Positions 9,017 through 17,866 of a stretch of DNA of 39,709 nt are shown in pieces. Numbering within the stretch: position 1 is the stretch's first letter; each line of letters opens with the position of its first letter. The position numbers and the translations under genes are program-made. Source of the DNA: Trichomonas tenax (taxonomy: Eukaryota; Parabasalia; Trichomonadida; Trichomonadidae); assembly GCA_023091735.1 (NCBI GenBank), contig JALKBU010000445.1, positions 1 to 39,709 of the forward strand. The letters are read 5' to 3'. The notes under the pieces are model-generated. The model had not been told where the DNA came from. It saw nothing but the letters and a program-made list of their open reading frames with translations, and did no database searches.

Positions 9017-9218
9017 TTTCACGCTGCCAGGTCATCGCGGTATACTGTAACTTTACCATTACAAAATGTTAGTCTTCTTTTTTATGTTAACGTAACTAAA
9101 AATATAAATTATAACAAAATAATTTCACATATTGAACTATTTGCATCACATATTTGAACTATAATCGATATTGTAAACAAGAATATTTATAACTTTATAC
9201 AAAATACAACAATTCACT

Positions 9219-10343
9219 CTAATTTTGAATATTTTTGCCCTTATGTAAGCAAGCATTCTTTGTTTCGACACCTATCTCATCTATTTCTGTGTCTATTTCA
9301 TCCCAGTTGCGTTTTTCAATCGCTTCTGGAATTTGTGGAGTCTCTGATTCAATACTTTCATTAAACTCGAAAAGTTCATTCAAATCTGAACGATTATGGA
9401 ACTCATGACTCATAATGGTCTTCATTGTGGTATTATCGCCTTCTTTGAATCTCAAGGCAGTCACAAGACAATCTAAAGCAGTTGTATTCGGTTTCTGCTG
9501 TGTGTTATTTACTGTGATTGAGCTTGTATTAATTTCATTGGAAATCGCTGTCCAATCGTTGGTTCCCTTTTCGAGGTGTTCTGCGATTCTTTTCTGAATT
9601 TCGCCGTGAATAATAACTTGTGCGGGCATTGGTGGCTGCTGGAATGTCCTGAACTCGAATGCAACGTGAGAAGCACCAATCTGCTTAAAAGCGATGCTGT
9701 TTGTGAAGCATTTTGGACATAAAACAATTCCTGGATATTTCTTTGAAAGAAAATGTCCATCTGAACATTCTGACTTGCAAAGCGTGCACGGCATCGCTAA
9801 GTGATGCACCTGGATGTTCACTTGCTGGAATATTAAGCGTTGGTCGAATAATAACGAATATTCATCAGAAAGTGTTTTTCCGTCGGGCATAATATCGGAT
9901 TCTCCCTGCAATGAGTTTTCGAAGTTAATAAGGCCCCAAAGCGAAAGAAATCTATGAACGCGTTTTATAATTGGAAAGTTTCCGCCATGAATGTGGCAGA
10001 TTGTCGTTACTTGTAACGTATGGGTTGGGAATAAGCGGAAGAGTTTGACGGCAAGATTGCGAATTGTAATGTATTCTTTTGCAAATTCGAGATCTTTGAG
10101 TTCTGGGAACTCCAAACGTTCTATATCGTGAATTTTGTCGAAATTGAACCATCTGGAATGCGCTGGAACAACGAATGGCCATATACTTTTTCCTTTTGGA
10201 TGCGCAGAACGCGGATAAACAGACGGATTCAGCGCCGTTTGGCAGACTCGCGACCTCTTCGTGCTCATCGACTCGAGGAGAGAGTCCGGTTTCAACCTCT
10301 TGAACCATGGTTTTTCAATCTGCTCAAAAGGATGAGTCATCAC
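9219..10343 (-). CDS. SWI3/RSC8-like SWIRM-domain protein
   Basis: A 374-residue protein. Residues about 52-145 match a SWIRM domain: the opening VVPAHSRWFNFDKIHDIE, then FPEL, a helix with YITIRNLAVKLFR and the end HRFLSLWGLINF, which mirrors the family's 'vhrFLe.wGLINy'. Residues about 186-212 carry CxxCxxxC...CPKC, a small zinc finger in the place of the ZZ-type finger of RSC8/SMARCC. A short SANT-like helix (NDWTAISNEI) follows, where KTDWxxIAxxV is usual. SMARCC-type proteins are core subunits of SWI/SNF remodellers in the nucleus. The protein is shorter than yeast RSC8 (about 557) and lacks an evident C-terminal leucine zipper, so dimerisation may differ. Two Met codons open the frame; either may be used. 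Confidence 0.82.
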   Translation of the reverse strand: MMTHPFEQIEKPWFKRLKPDSLLESMSTKRSRVCQTALNPSVYPRSAHPKGKSIWPFVVPAHSRWFNFDKIHDIERLEFPELKDLEFAKEYITIRNLAVKLFRLFPTHTLQVTTICHIHGGNFPIIKRVHRFLSLWGLINFENSLQGESDIMPDGKTLSDEYSLLFDQRLIFQQVNIQVHHLAMPCTLCKSECSDGHFLSKKYPGIVLCPKCFTNSIAFKQIGASHVAFEFRTFQQPPMPAQVIIHGEIQKRIAEHLEKGTNDWTAISNEINTSSITVNNTQQKPNTTALDCLVTALRFKEGDNTTMKTIMSHEFHNRSDLNELFEFNESIESETPQIPEAIEKRNWDEIDTEIDEIGVETKNACLHKGKNIQN

Positions 10344-10873
10344 AAATCTATGATTTTTTTATCACAATTATTTCATCAAAATTATTTGTTATTTAATCAT
10401 TTTTATTTAAATTTGTTATATTACAATGACTATATGCATAGTACTCTTTATAGCTATTTATCTTAAATCTTAATAACTATTTTATATAGTGAGTTATAAA
10501 AGCATAAAGAAACTCGAAAATATTTTTATTAATCATCATATTTGATTGATCATAACTCTTCTATTTTTTGAAATATTCTTGTTGTTTCTTCATAAACATA
10601 TCCTACTATAATATGTCCTTCTATGTGCAACAACATTTTTTGGCTATTTATGTTGTTTTAATGCAATTCAATTGCTTTATTAAATCCTTTTAAAAATCAT
10701 TTCCGTCTCTTGAAGATGAAATAGATGAATATTTTTTGATATATAAAGATTGTGAATGTTTGACTTAAGCGAAACTTTCATTTGTTGTATTCGTGAAAAT
10801 GAAAATCAAAATAAATAAAAGAAGAATAAAACAATCTTCGTTTATATTAAAATTAACAAAATTATATATGAGA
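10344..10873. other. Intergenic, no gene seen
   Basis: Very AT-rich gap between the 5' end of the SWIRM gene and the 3' end of the kinase-Sel1 gene. Frames here are short and low-complexity. No motif cluster or repeat was recognised. Confidence 0.5.
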
Positions 10874-12799
10874 TTACTTGAGAGAATTAACAATTGACTC
10901 TATGGCAGGATGTATGGTTGTTCCTTTGAGCATAATTTCGAGTGGGACGACAGAATCCTTCGTTTTCTCATCCTTGGCAATTTGTTCTTTGAGTTTGTTT
11001 CTTTCTTGTTCATCATTTGTCAACAAAACCCAAACTTTCATAGCATCGGTGTATCCACCATCGCTGCCCTTCTTCATGTTCTCGATGGCCGACCCCTTCT
11101 TATCGTTGAGCATATCAATGATTGCCAACCCGAAGTATCCAGCAGGATCCTTCTTTTCGACTGCTTTCTCGAACATCTTTCTAGCGAAGTCTGGGTTCTT
11201 ATTAACGCCATCTCCGCTGTAGCAAGAAGCGCCATGCATGCAGCACGCCTTGGAGTGCCCCATCTGCGCTGCAGCAATGATACTCTTGTGAGCTTCTGCC
11301 GGTGGCTGTCCGGTGACTTTTCCGGTCAAGATTAAATACCCGAATCTGAACATCGCTGGTGGATATTTCTGAATTGATGCAGCTTTGTAGCATCTCAAAG
11401 CTTCATTATAGTTGACTTTAGAGCCTTCTCCTGTCTCGTGCAACAAACCAAGTCTATACTGCGCTTGTGCGAGGTTTTGCTGTGCGGCCATTCTGAAGTA
11501 TTTCTGCGCTTCAGCAATGTTCTTTTCTACGCCATTACCTTTCATCAATAAGCATGCGTATGAGTGCTGTGCGTTCTTTGATCCCTTCTCAGCGGCAGCG
11601 TGGTAATACAAAGCAGCCAAAGGCAAATTCTTTTTCACGCCGGCGCCATTTTCTAACGCGAAGCCAATGTTGTGCATTCCTTCGACACTTCCTTGGTCAG
11701 CAGATAACTGGAAGTATCTCGCGGCGGCGCCAATGTTTTTGTGAACGCCTTTTCCGTGCAACAACATAACACCGAAGTTGTTTTGTGCGTTTGGATCACC
11801 ACTTTGTGCGACTGTTTGTGCTGTGTGTGCTTTCTGGATATCTGTGTTCTTATCCTTTATACGTGTGCGGAATTTCTCGAGGAGTCCTAAGTTAATGTTT
11901 GGAATGGCGCCAACATATTCTTCGAACATTTTGATAACGTTATTCATTGTAGGTCTGTCATCTGGATTCTGTGCCCAGCACTGCTGGATGATGCGCTTGA
12001 TCTCATTTGGAACTGTTTCTGGGACTTTTGGTCTGTTGCTGTTCTTTAATTTCTCGATAATATCTGCAGCGTTTTCGATTGCCTCAAACTGCTGTTTGCC
12101 AACGAAGATATGGAGCATGAGCATTCCAAAAGCATAGATATCGCCTTTAATGGACCTCGAAAGCTCTGGTGTCAGTTCTGGCGCAATCCAAATTTGTGGT
12201 TTTGTCGGTGGATTGATTTTCTTGACAGTAGCATCATCAAAGAAATTGTTGAGTGTAAAATCAGTGAGATATGGCCACATTTCTTCACCGAAAACAACAT
12301 TATCTGCGTTAATGTTTCCGTGAATGTAATTGTAAGTATGCATGTAGCTTACAGCAAGAGCCACACCGAGTGTAGTACGAATTTTGATAGTTAAGTCCCA
12401 ATTCTCAGGTGCTTGTTTGTTTGCTTCCAATTCGAGGACTTCTGTTAATCTTGGTCCAGCAAAATTATCACAAATCGCGCAAGGTCTACGACCATTGTGT
12501 GGATTTGAAATTGCGAAGCCAGCAAATGGAAGAATTGTTGGGAAAAATGATAAACTTAGATTTTGTATTTCTTTGAAGAATCTCGATTGATTTTGCATTA
12601 TGCTTAGATCAGTGTATATAGTTTTTACTAGAAATTGACTCGAATTTTCGTTTTCACATATCATTTTCGTTATATTTCCCAAAGGAGATTCACTTATTGT
12701 GTGAATAGGACGATAAGTTTCAACTGGTTGAAGAAAATTGATCAAAGGGGCGGGTGTCGATGCAGGATTCACTCCTGGAACAGAAAAATCAATTCCCAT
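10874..12799 (-). CDS. Kinase-like domain fused to Sel1 repeats
   Basis: I start this protein at the Met at 12799 (MGIDFSVPG), giving 641 residues; the frame is open to 12859 but that extension lies over a promoter-like motif and a TCATTA initiator. Numbered from this Met, residues about 35-300 have a kinase fold of TKL type: Lys59 is kept, but the catalytic loop reads HGNINADN (160-167) instead of HRDxxxxN, so the catalytic Asp is Asn, and DFG is DFT (180-182). Catalysis is doubtful. After a short helix, roughly residues 335-610 hold about seven Sel1 repeats of about 36 residues, e.g. NNFGVMLLHGKGVHKNIGAA and RLGLLHETGEG. Sel1 repeats usually form a solenoid for protein binding. Kinase-Sel1 fusions are common in trichomonads and amoebae. 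A signalling scaffold is inferred. Confidence 0.85.
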   Translation of the reverse strand: MGIDFSVPGVNPASTPAPLINFLQPVETYRPIHTISESPLGNITKMICENENSSQFLVKTIYTDLSIMQNQSRFFKEIQNLSLSFFPTILPFAGFAISNPHNGRRPCAICDNFAGPRLTEVLELEANKQAPENWDLTIKIRTTLGVALAVSYMHTYNYIHGNINADNVVFGEEMWPYLTDFTLNNFFDDATVKKINPPTKPQIWIAPELTPELSRSIKGDIYAFGMLMLHIFVGKQQFEAIENAADIIEKLKNSNRPKVPETVPNEIKRIIQQCWAQNPDDRPTMNNVIKMFEEYVGAIPNINLGLLEKFRTRIKDKNTDIQKAHTAQTVAQSGDPNAQNNFGVMLLHGKGVHKNIGAAARYFQLSADQGSVEGMHNIGFALENGAGVKKNLPLAALYYHAAAEKGSKNAQHSYACLLMKGNGVEKNIAEAQKYFRMAAQQNLAQAQYRLGLLHETGEGSKVNYNEALRCYKAASIQKYPPAMFRFGYLILTGKVTGQPPAEAHKSIIAAAQMGHSKACCMHGASCYSGDGVNKNPDFARKMFEKAVEKKDPAGYFGLAIIDMLNDKKGSAIENMKKGSDGGYTDAMKVWVLLTNDEQERNKLKEQIAKDEKTKDSVVPLEIMLKGTTIHPAIESIVNSLK

Positions 12800-12844
12800 T
12801 TTGTCACGTTTTTCGATATTTCTGATTTTTAATGACATGTAAAA
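12800..12844 (-). promoter_or_regulatory. TTTACATGTCATTA element before the kinase-Sel1 start
   Basis: On the gene strand TTTTACATGTCATTA runs from 12844 to about 12830. It joins the recurring palindromic word TTTACATGTCA to TCATTA, which fits the trichomonad initiator TCA-Y-W-W. Transcription starting there would give a leader of about 35 bases to the Met at 12799, and would exclude the two upstream Met codons. Confidence 0.45.
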
Positions 12845-12859
12845 TGTTTTATATGGCAT

Positions 12860-14044
12860 TTCTTTTATATTTTGATTGCATAAATATTCTCATTATAGTA
12901 AACAGTTTTGTCGCTTAAAAACCGGAAAATCTCTATTTTTTGTGTGATATTTTAGATATTTGAAGAATTTCATTAATGAATGGTTCTTTTTCTAACTCAC
13001 AATCGTTATGCATAGTTGATTAGAAGTCACTTACTTATGGATGAGCAAATTGGCAAAAATGGGCCAATTCGCTAAAATCGCAGACCCAATTCGCGCTGAA
13101 AAATGACATTGTTGTGCCAATTTTTTAGGAATTATATTTGTATCCTAAAATATCACCACAGAGATATACCATTAGTATTTTTGATTATAATTTCACAATA
13201 TTAAAGCTAAAATCAGAGGATTTGATTGTATTTAAAATTAATCTCGGGTTTTTGAACCTAAAAACGAGTGATTTTTAATGCACAATAGTTTGCAGTGTCA
13301 CTCTTAAGTTATTCATAATAAATTGAGTTTTTCTCAAGAGCTTCTCGATAAATCTATGCTTTTTCTTGGTTGTTTATTATCTAAATGAAATGTGCAATAT
13401 GAAAATCATATAGCGCATTAGCGAATTTAGCGGACCCGTAGTACATTCAATTTTGAATAGTTTACGCGAATTCGTCGCATTCACTAAAAACCTTATTAGC
13501 GAATTTTGTTACTTTCCTCTAATTACACAGGGGTTATATTAATTATCGAGGGAAAATATGTGATAATATGGGGGAGAAATTGTTATAAAGTGTATTACAG
13601 GAGTTTCAATAAAAGGGGGAATTGAAAATAATAAGGGGGTTTTATTATAGGGGTTTGATAAAATAATGAGGTGGATTTTTATAATTTCCGGGTCAAACTA
13701 CATTATAAAGGGTCCTTGGGTTGCTCCTTCCGCGCGATCCTTAAAAATGTTGAGTTCACGCGCAGCCAAAAAGTACCTAATTCGCACATCCATAGACTTA
13801 CTTAGAGTTCAGCTATAAATAGACAAATTTTATTTTGTTCCAAAATATATTTCATTTTTCATTTAATTTATTAACACCAGCTAATGGAAATGAGACTGTG
13901 GCTCATTTTGTCTCTTTACATGAATAGAAATATAATATTTTTGGATATAATGATAGAAAAGGTTCAAAAATAGCATGGATAATTAATAAAGAGTTACAAT
14001 TGAAGACAAAGAACATGGTATTGATTCATTTCATTGATATAGAA
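12860..14044. other. Intergenic with a G-run cluster, no gene seen
   Basis: No convincing frame in 1.2 kb. About 13050-13500 has repeated AATTCGC/GCGAATT words. At 13530-13653 six runs of three to five G lie on the plus strand in otherwise AT-rich DNA (13530, 13550, 13570, 13615, 13635, 13650). At about 13708 AAAGGGTCC followed by GCTCC and CCGCGCG loosely recalls the end of the TTAA element but cannot be called a copy. Confidence 0.5.
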
Positions 14045-14611
14045 TTAATCTGAATTTGGATTCTTAACGTTATGGATGTATGACCTGATATCACTGAGGT
14101 GGTTCATATCATTTAGATTGTCAATAAGCTTCTGAAGAACGTTATCCGAAACTTCTCCTCTAAAAGGTGTAACAACATAAAGATTGTCATGATATGGAGT
14201 CGCCTCCGGCCAGTCATCGATGAGAAGAGTTCTTTCGAGTGGTGTATTGAGTACATTAATGTTTTTTCTTCTACTTACCATATCTTCAGCAGTATAGAAG
14301 TTCAATATTCTGGATTTGGGGTTATTGAAGCAATTGAAGATCTTCTCAGCGTAAGCTTTATCTCTAGCAGTAAATAAATATACGTTAAAATTAATACTAC
14401 AAAAATCCAAGAATTCGTCCACGAAGGGCCTTTTCATGACCTTGTACTTCCTTTCGTTAATTTCAAACTCGTAATCGAAATTTGATGTTATTGAACCTGA
14501 TTGATATGTCAATGTATTATCAACATCAAGGAAAACCGTCAAACGCGGCAATTCGTTTTCGTTATTTCGTTGTTCGAAGGAATCACTACTGTCGTTGGAG
14601 TGGTCCTCCAT
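14045..14611 (-). CDS. FCP1/SCP-like (CTD-type) phosphatase, HAD family
   Basis: From the Met at 14611 the protein has 188 residues. FLDVDNTLT (27-35) is the DxDx(T/V) motif with Asp29 as nucleophile and Asp31 as acid. KRPFVDEFLDF matches the family's 'RPxxxxFL' and is followed by LFTARDKAYAEKIF in place of the usual 'ftas...YA..v'. LLIDDWPEA supplies the C-terminal DD pair. SCP-type enzymes remove phosphates from Ser residues, classically on the RNA polymerase II tail, usually in the nucleus. Trichomonad Pol II tails are divergent, so the substrate is open. The open frame extends to 14653, but that part is a Lys-rich run, and the Met at 14611 is preceded by TTCTCAAAAAAAAA, like other leaders here, so I chose it. 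Confidence 0.82.
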   Translation of the reverse strand: MEDHSNDSSDSFEQRNNENELPRLTVFLDVDNTLTYQSGSITSNFDYEFEINERKYKVMKRPFVDEFLDFCSINFNVYLFTARDKAYAEKIFNCFNNPKSRILNFYTAEDMVSRRKNINVLNTPLERTLLIDDWPEATPYHDNLYVVTPFRGEVSDNVLQKLIDNLNDMNHLSDIRSYIHNVKNPNSD

Positions 14612-14872
14612 TTTTTTTTTGAGAATGCGCACTTTTTTAAGGGTCTGCTTCAAATAAGGATCTATCGGCGCAAAATATAATTTTTATTTTGTTTTAGATA
14701 CAAATCCTGATTTAATATGCAAATATTGTTGCGTACCGAAAGCTGTCACGAAAAAGTGGCATTATCTGATATTTAAACATGAATATTTGACAAATAAATA
14801 TTTACGTGGCATGTGATTATAAATGATTATTGGAAGAATGATATCCTATATTTGTTTAAATTTACTTTGAAA

Positions 14873-15060
14873 AGAAAAATTAAATGCTTCATTGGCACTG
14901 GTAGCCAAAACACTAGCAATCCAGTCCACAGTTCTTCCTTTCAGACTCGATCTTCGAAATAATCAGCGATTTACTCTCCAGAATGCTTCTGAAAGGAAGA
15001 ATTGTGGACTGGATTGCTAGCACTTTGGCTACAAGTCCCAATCAAGCATTTAATTTTGCT
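14873..15060. repeat. Long inverted repeat, arms about 73 bp
   Basis: The left arm (about 14873-14945) and right arm (14988-15060) are inverted copies. Both contain CTAGCAATCCAGTCCACA or its complement and both end in TTCTTCCTTTCAGA or its complement; only a few mismatches are seen. The loop is 42 bp. The outer edges extend into AAAATTAAATGC on both sides. It may be a foldback element or a hairpin-forming transcript. No coding frame crosses it. Confidence 0.85.
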
Positions 15061-15524
15061 ATTCAGAGGCATTCTGAAGTGAAAATCTTTGATTTCTTAA
15101 TGATGGCGTATGAAAGGAAGATCTGTGAGTTTAGCTACTAACATGCGTGGTACCTGTGTCAATGTAGTCCCCAGTTCTTCCCGTAAAATGCGATTTTGAA
15201 ATAAAAACTAATACATAATTTGAATGATTATAGACTTTACATGTTAAAAAATATTAATATTTTGACATGTAAAACCGGAGATTATGACAACTTTACATGT
15301 CAGATACTTTTCGTGACAATTTTCGGTATGTGACAAAAAGTTAATTTTTTGGGTTTAGATAAGAAATTTTCGATTTTAAATCAGCCAATAATATAGAGCT
15401 GTAATGTATCTATTAAAATATTTATTTGCATTTTCATAAAATTCTTTTTTTGCCCAAAAATGAAAAAAAAAAAAATAGGAAAATTGAGTGGTGCAAAAGT
15501 TGAAAATTTAGGGTAATAAAGAAA
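15061..15524. promoter_or_regulatory. Intergenic with TTTACATGTCA-type cluster
   Basis: Three copies lie in about 70 bp: a partial TTTACATGTTA (15236-15246), TTTGACATGTAAA (15261-15273) and TTTACATGTCAG (15291-15302); the second and third are in opposite orientation. They lie 600 bp upstream of the phosphatase start and 3' of the kinase at 15525, so the target gene is unclear. A run of A's is at about 15462. No gene is seen. Confidence 0.4.
15065..15150. repeat. Diverged third copy of the foldback arm
   Basis: GGCATTCTGAAGTGAAAATC, then a TTTGATTTC stretch, then TATGAAAGGAAGATCTGTGA follow the same order as the complement of the loop plus left arm of the adjacent foldback repeat. It is an older, partly decayed copy placed in tandem, which suggests the family duplicated locally. 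Confidence 0.5.
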
Positions 15525-16661
15525 TTATACCTCTATTGCGCCGTGTGCAGATAACTTTCCTACTCTCTTCTTAACACGCTTGCCTTTCTTTTCTTGATGA
15601 GGCTCTGCAGGAGCGTAATCTGGCTTCATTTCTATTTTAACAGAGCGCCTTGGTATCACCTTTCTAACGCGCTTTCTAACTTTGATTTCTGGAGCTCCGC
15701 CTCCAATCTGTCGAAGCTGAAAATCGAGTGAGAATGATTTACAAGAATTTGTCCTGTTGATGTATGTTGGGAGTCTCGATGATGATATGCATCTGTCGAA
15801 GAAATCGTCAATTCTTTTCATTGATATACAAGGTGAAACAAAATTAGCCAATTCTATGCACTGTGTGCCATTAAACCACTGATGCTTCAAGGCCTGATCT
15901 ACTGTGAGACGTTCTTCGTTGTCGACAGTCATTAAACCGGAAATTAAAGATGCGCATGGAATTGACAAAAAGCTAGGAATTGTGTAATCACCGTTACGAA
16001 TCTGTTCGAAGAGCTGTGCCTGATTTCTTTTTGTCCATGGAAGCTGACCGGTAACCATGGCAAACAAGACAACACCACAACTCCAGACGTCGCTTGTTAA
16101 TCCGTTGTAATTTTGGCCAGAAATACACTCTGGAGAAGCATAGCATGGAGATCCACATGGTGTTGAAACCATATTCCCTTCTCCTACGAAACGTGATAAT
16201 CCAAAATCACTGATTTTAGGATTTCCATATTGATCTAAAAGAATGTTTTCTGGTTTCAAATCGCGATGTGATATTCCCAGGCTGTGTAAATACCTAACGG
16301 TATCCAAAATCATTTTAATTTTCGGTTTAGCTTCAGCTTCACTCAGACGGCCGCGATCTACGATAAATTGGAAGAGTTCTCCATTCGGACAAAACTCCAT
16401 TATTACGTAATAATTCGATTTGTCTTTGATAATATCGATTAAACCGACAACACCTGGATGATGTAATTGCTGATTGATTCTAATTTCTTCTTCGAACCTT
16501 TGTTCTAAAGAATTGCTGGAAAGCCTCGCTTTTGGAACAATTTTACATGCGTAGTAAGTTTTTTGCGTTTCGTGGAATGCGAGGACGACATGCGAGAAAG
16601 CTCCTTCTCCAATGACGCCTCGAAGCATATAAGGACCGATTTTAGAAGGAAACTTCGACAT
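15525..16661 (-). CDS. Ser/Thr protein kinase, CAMK-like family
   Basis: A 378-residue protein with a complete, intact kinase domain at about 12-265. The glycine loop is GEGAFSHV (18-25). Lys40 in YACKIV pairs with the Glu at 58 or 59 in the C helix. The catalytic loop is HRDLKPEN (132-139), DFG is 152-154, and the activation segment ends CGSPCYASPE. The HRDLKPENILLD, TPCGSPCYASPE and DVWSCGVVLFAMVTGQLPW stretches are typical of CAMK-like/AMPK-related kinases, which trichomonads have in large numbers. The 110 residues after the domain end in basic clusters (RKRVRKVIPRR; KKGKRVKKRVGK), possibly a nuclear signal or membrane-binding tail. This is the only full-length kinase in the window with all catalytic residues. 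The target is not predictable. Confidence 0.93.
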   Translation of the reverse strand: MSKFPSKIGPYMLRGVIGEGAFSHVVLAFHETQKTYYACKIVPKARLSSNSLEQRFEEEIRINQQLHHPGVVGLIDIIKDKSNYYVIMEFCPNGELFQFIVDRGRLSEAEAKPKIKMILDTVRYLHSLGISHRDLKPENILLDQYGNPKISDFGLSRFVGEGNMVSTPCGSPCYASPECISGQNYNGLTSDVWSCGVVLFAMVTGQLPWTKRNQAQLFEQIRNGDYTIPSFLSIPCASLISGLMTVDNEERLTVDQALKHQWFNGTQCIELANFVSPCISMKRIDDFFDRCISSSRLPTYINRTNSCKSFSLDFQLRQIGGGAPEIKVRKRVRKVIPRRSVKIEMKPDYAPAEPHQEKKGKRVKKRVGKLSAHGAIEV

Positions 16662-17109
16662 TTTTCAAAAAAATTTTTGTTAGTTTTTCATTTTTTTGAA
16701 TACTTCGCATTTTTTCATATCACAGTTTTACCCACTTAATAAGATTTTTGCATTTTTATTTGATAAAAAAATATTTTTTTGTGAATCTACATTAACATCG
16801 TATGCTTAACACAAATTTTAAGTCAAATTGTTGTATACGTAGAGATCTCTCAAGCGTCACTTTTTGGCTGGAGGAAGTAATTCAATTTTTTAAATTGCAT
16901 TATTTTTATTATAATTGATCTCTGTAATCTATATTTTAGATTTAATTCAAAATTTGGCTTTTGATATTACTTTTCATAAAACACAAACTCAAAACAGAGT
17001 AATAATATTTGATCCATACTGCTTATCAGGAATATAATAAAAAAAGAAAATCCAAAAGAAAAGTCATTTTGAGTATCTGTGCAGTGCATGAGGTGGAACC
17101 AATACTTAA
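16662..17109. other. Intergenic, no gene seen
   Basis: One GCGTCACTTTTTGG at 16854-16867 lies about 190 bp upstream of the kinase start on the other strand. The rest is AT-rich with no frame or repeat I recognise. Confidence 0.5.
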
Positions 17110-17300
17110 GCAGTCTATCTTAGAGGAACCAAGAAGTTTATGGCCTTCTCGTGCCAAATGGCTCATGATTCCTCGAAGATAGATTCATTTGCCTTCTGAT
17201 GCAAATTATCTAAAAATTTTATGCAAAAAGATCGGATATGCTGATTCAGACTACACTGATCAGTTGAGCCAACATTGTCCCATAAAGCCTATAACCAATT
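17110..17300 (-). ncRNA. Candidate U2-like spliceosomal snRNA
   Basis: On the minus strand a compact set of U2-like landmarks appears in order: TTGGCT; then GATCAGTGTAGT, close to the GATCAAGTGTAGTA of known U2, with GTAGT (17254-17250) able to pair with the trichomonad branch site ACTAAC; then AATCAG-CATAT-CCGAT, a possible stem IIa; then AAAATTTTTAG (17220-17210), which fits an Sm site; a 6-bp hairpin ATTTGC/GCAAAT (17206-17187); and a 15-17-bp stem (17185-17169 with 17128-17112) enclosing two small hairpins (17168-17129). Order and total size of about 190 nt suit U2. Weak points: no clear stem I or IIb, 5' end not defined, and the stems could form on either strand. The structured RNA is better supported than the U2 name. 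Confidence 0.42.
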
Positions 17301-17680
17301 TCCACTAAAAAGTTAATATTTGCATTCTATTTTTCAATATTTACTAATATTTTTAAGAATGACCATTGATTGTTAAAATATAGCTTTTTCGTACACAATA
17401 TGACATAAATACACATATCACATCGAACAAACGCAAAATTTTGACAAATCTCAAATAAATCATGTAAAAATTATATCTCAAGCTATTTGATTTCAGATGA
17501 AAGGGAAAAAATCAGCGAATATTCTTTTTTTTCAAAAATATTGCCTTTGAAGCTAATTCTGCATGCCAGTCAATAGTGTGACTCATGCATATATGAATGA
17601 TTGTGTGTATACGTATACAACAAAATCGAACAGCAAATTAACAAATTGATAAGATTTTCTCGAATCCCTCACATTTCTAG

Positions 17681-17741
17681 AAAAAGTGACGATTATACAT
17701 ATCAGATTTCGAAATTTACACGTCAGGATCTAACATGTAAA
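17681..17741. promoter_or_regulatory. Mixed cluster of both recurring motifs
   Basis: AAAAAGTGAC (17681-17690), TTTACACGTCAG (17714-17725) and AACATGTAAAG (17732-17742) occur within 61 bp, showing that the two motif families can sit together. No gene start follows within several hundred bases on either strand, other than the RNA candidate about 380 bp away. Confidence 0.35.
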
Positions 17742-17765
17742 GTAAAAATATAGAGTTACTTGATT

Positions 17766-17866
17766 GATGCCACCCATCGAAATTTCGTGCAATTTCGGCT
17801 TGTAACAGTGCCACCCACCAAGGTTATAATATGCGAAACCTTGTACTGCTACCACCCGCAATAAAA
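17766..17866. repeat. Tandem CCACCC-hairpin units
   Basis: Three units start GCCACCCATC, GCCACCCACC and ACCACCCGC, about 42-44 bases apart. The first two are each followed by a hairpin of unrelated sequence: CGAAATT/AATTTCG with a 6-base loop, and CAAGGTT/AACCTTG with a longer loop. The stem sequence changes while pairing is kept. The area is far more GC-rich than its flanks. Confidence 0.6.

Noticed and set aside
13706..13743. Possible third copy of the TTAA element end (AAAGGGTCC, GCTCC, CCGCGCG)
   Set aside because: The words are out of register with the two real copies, no TTAA precedes GGGTC, and the downstream sequence does not match.
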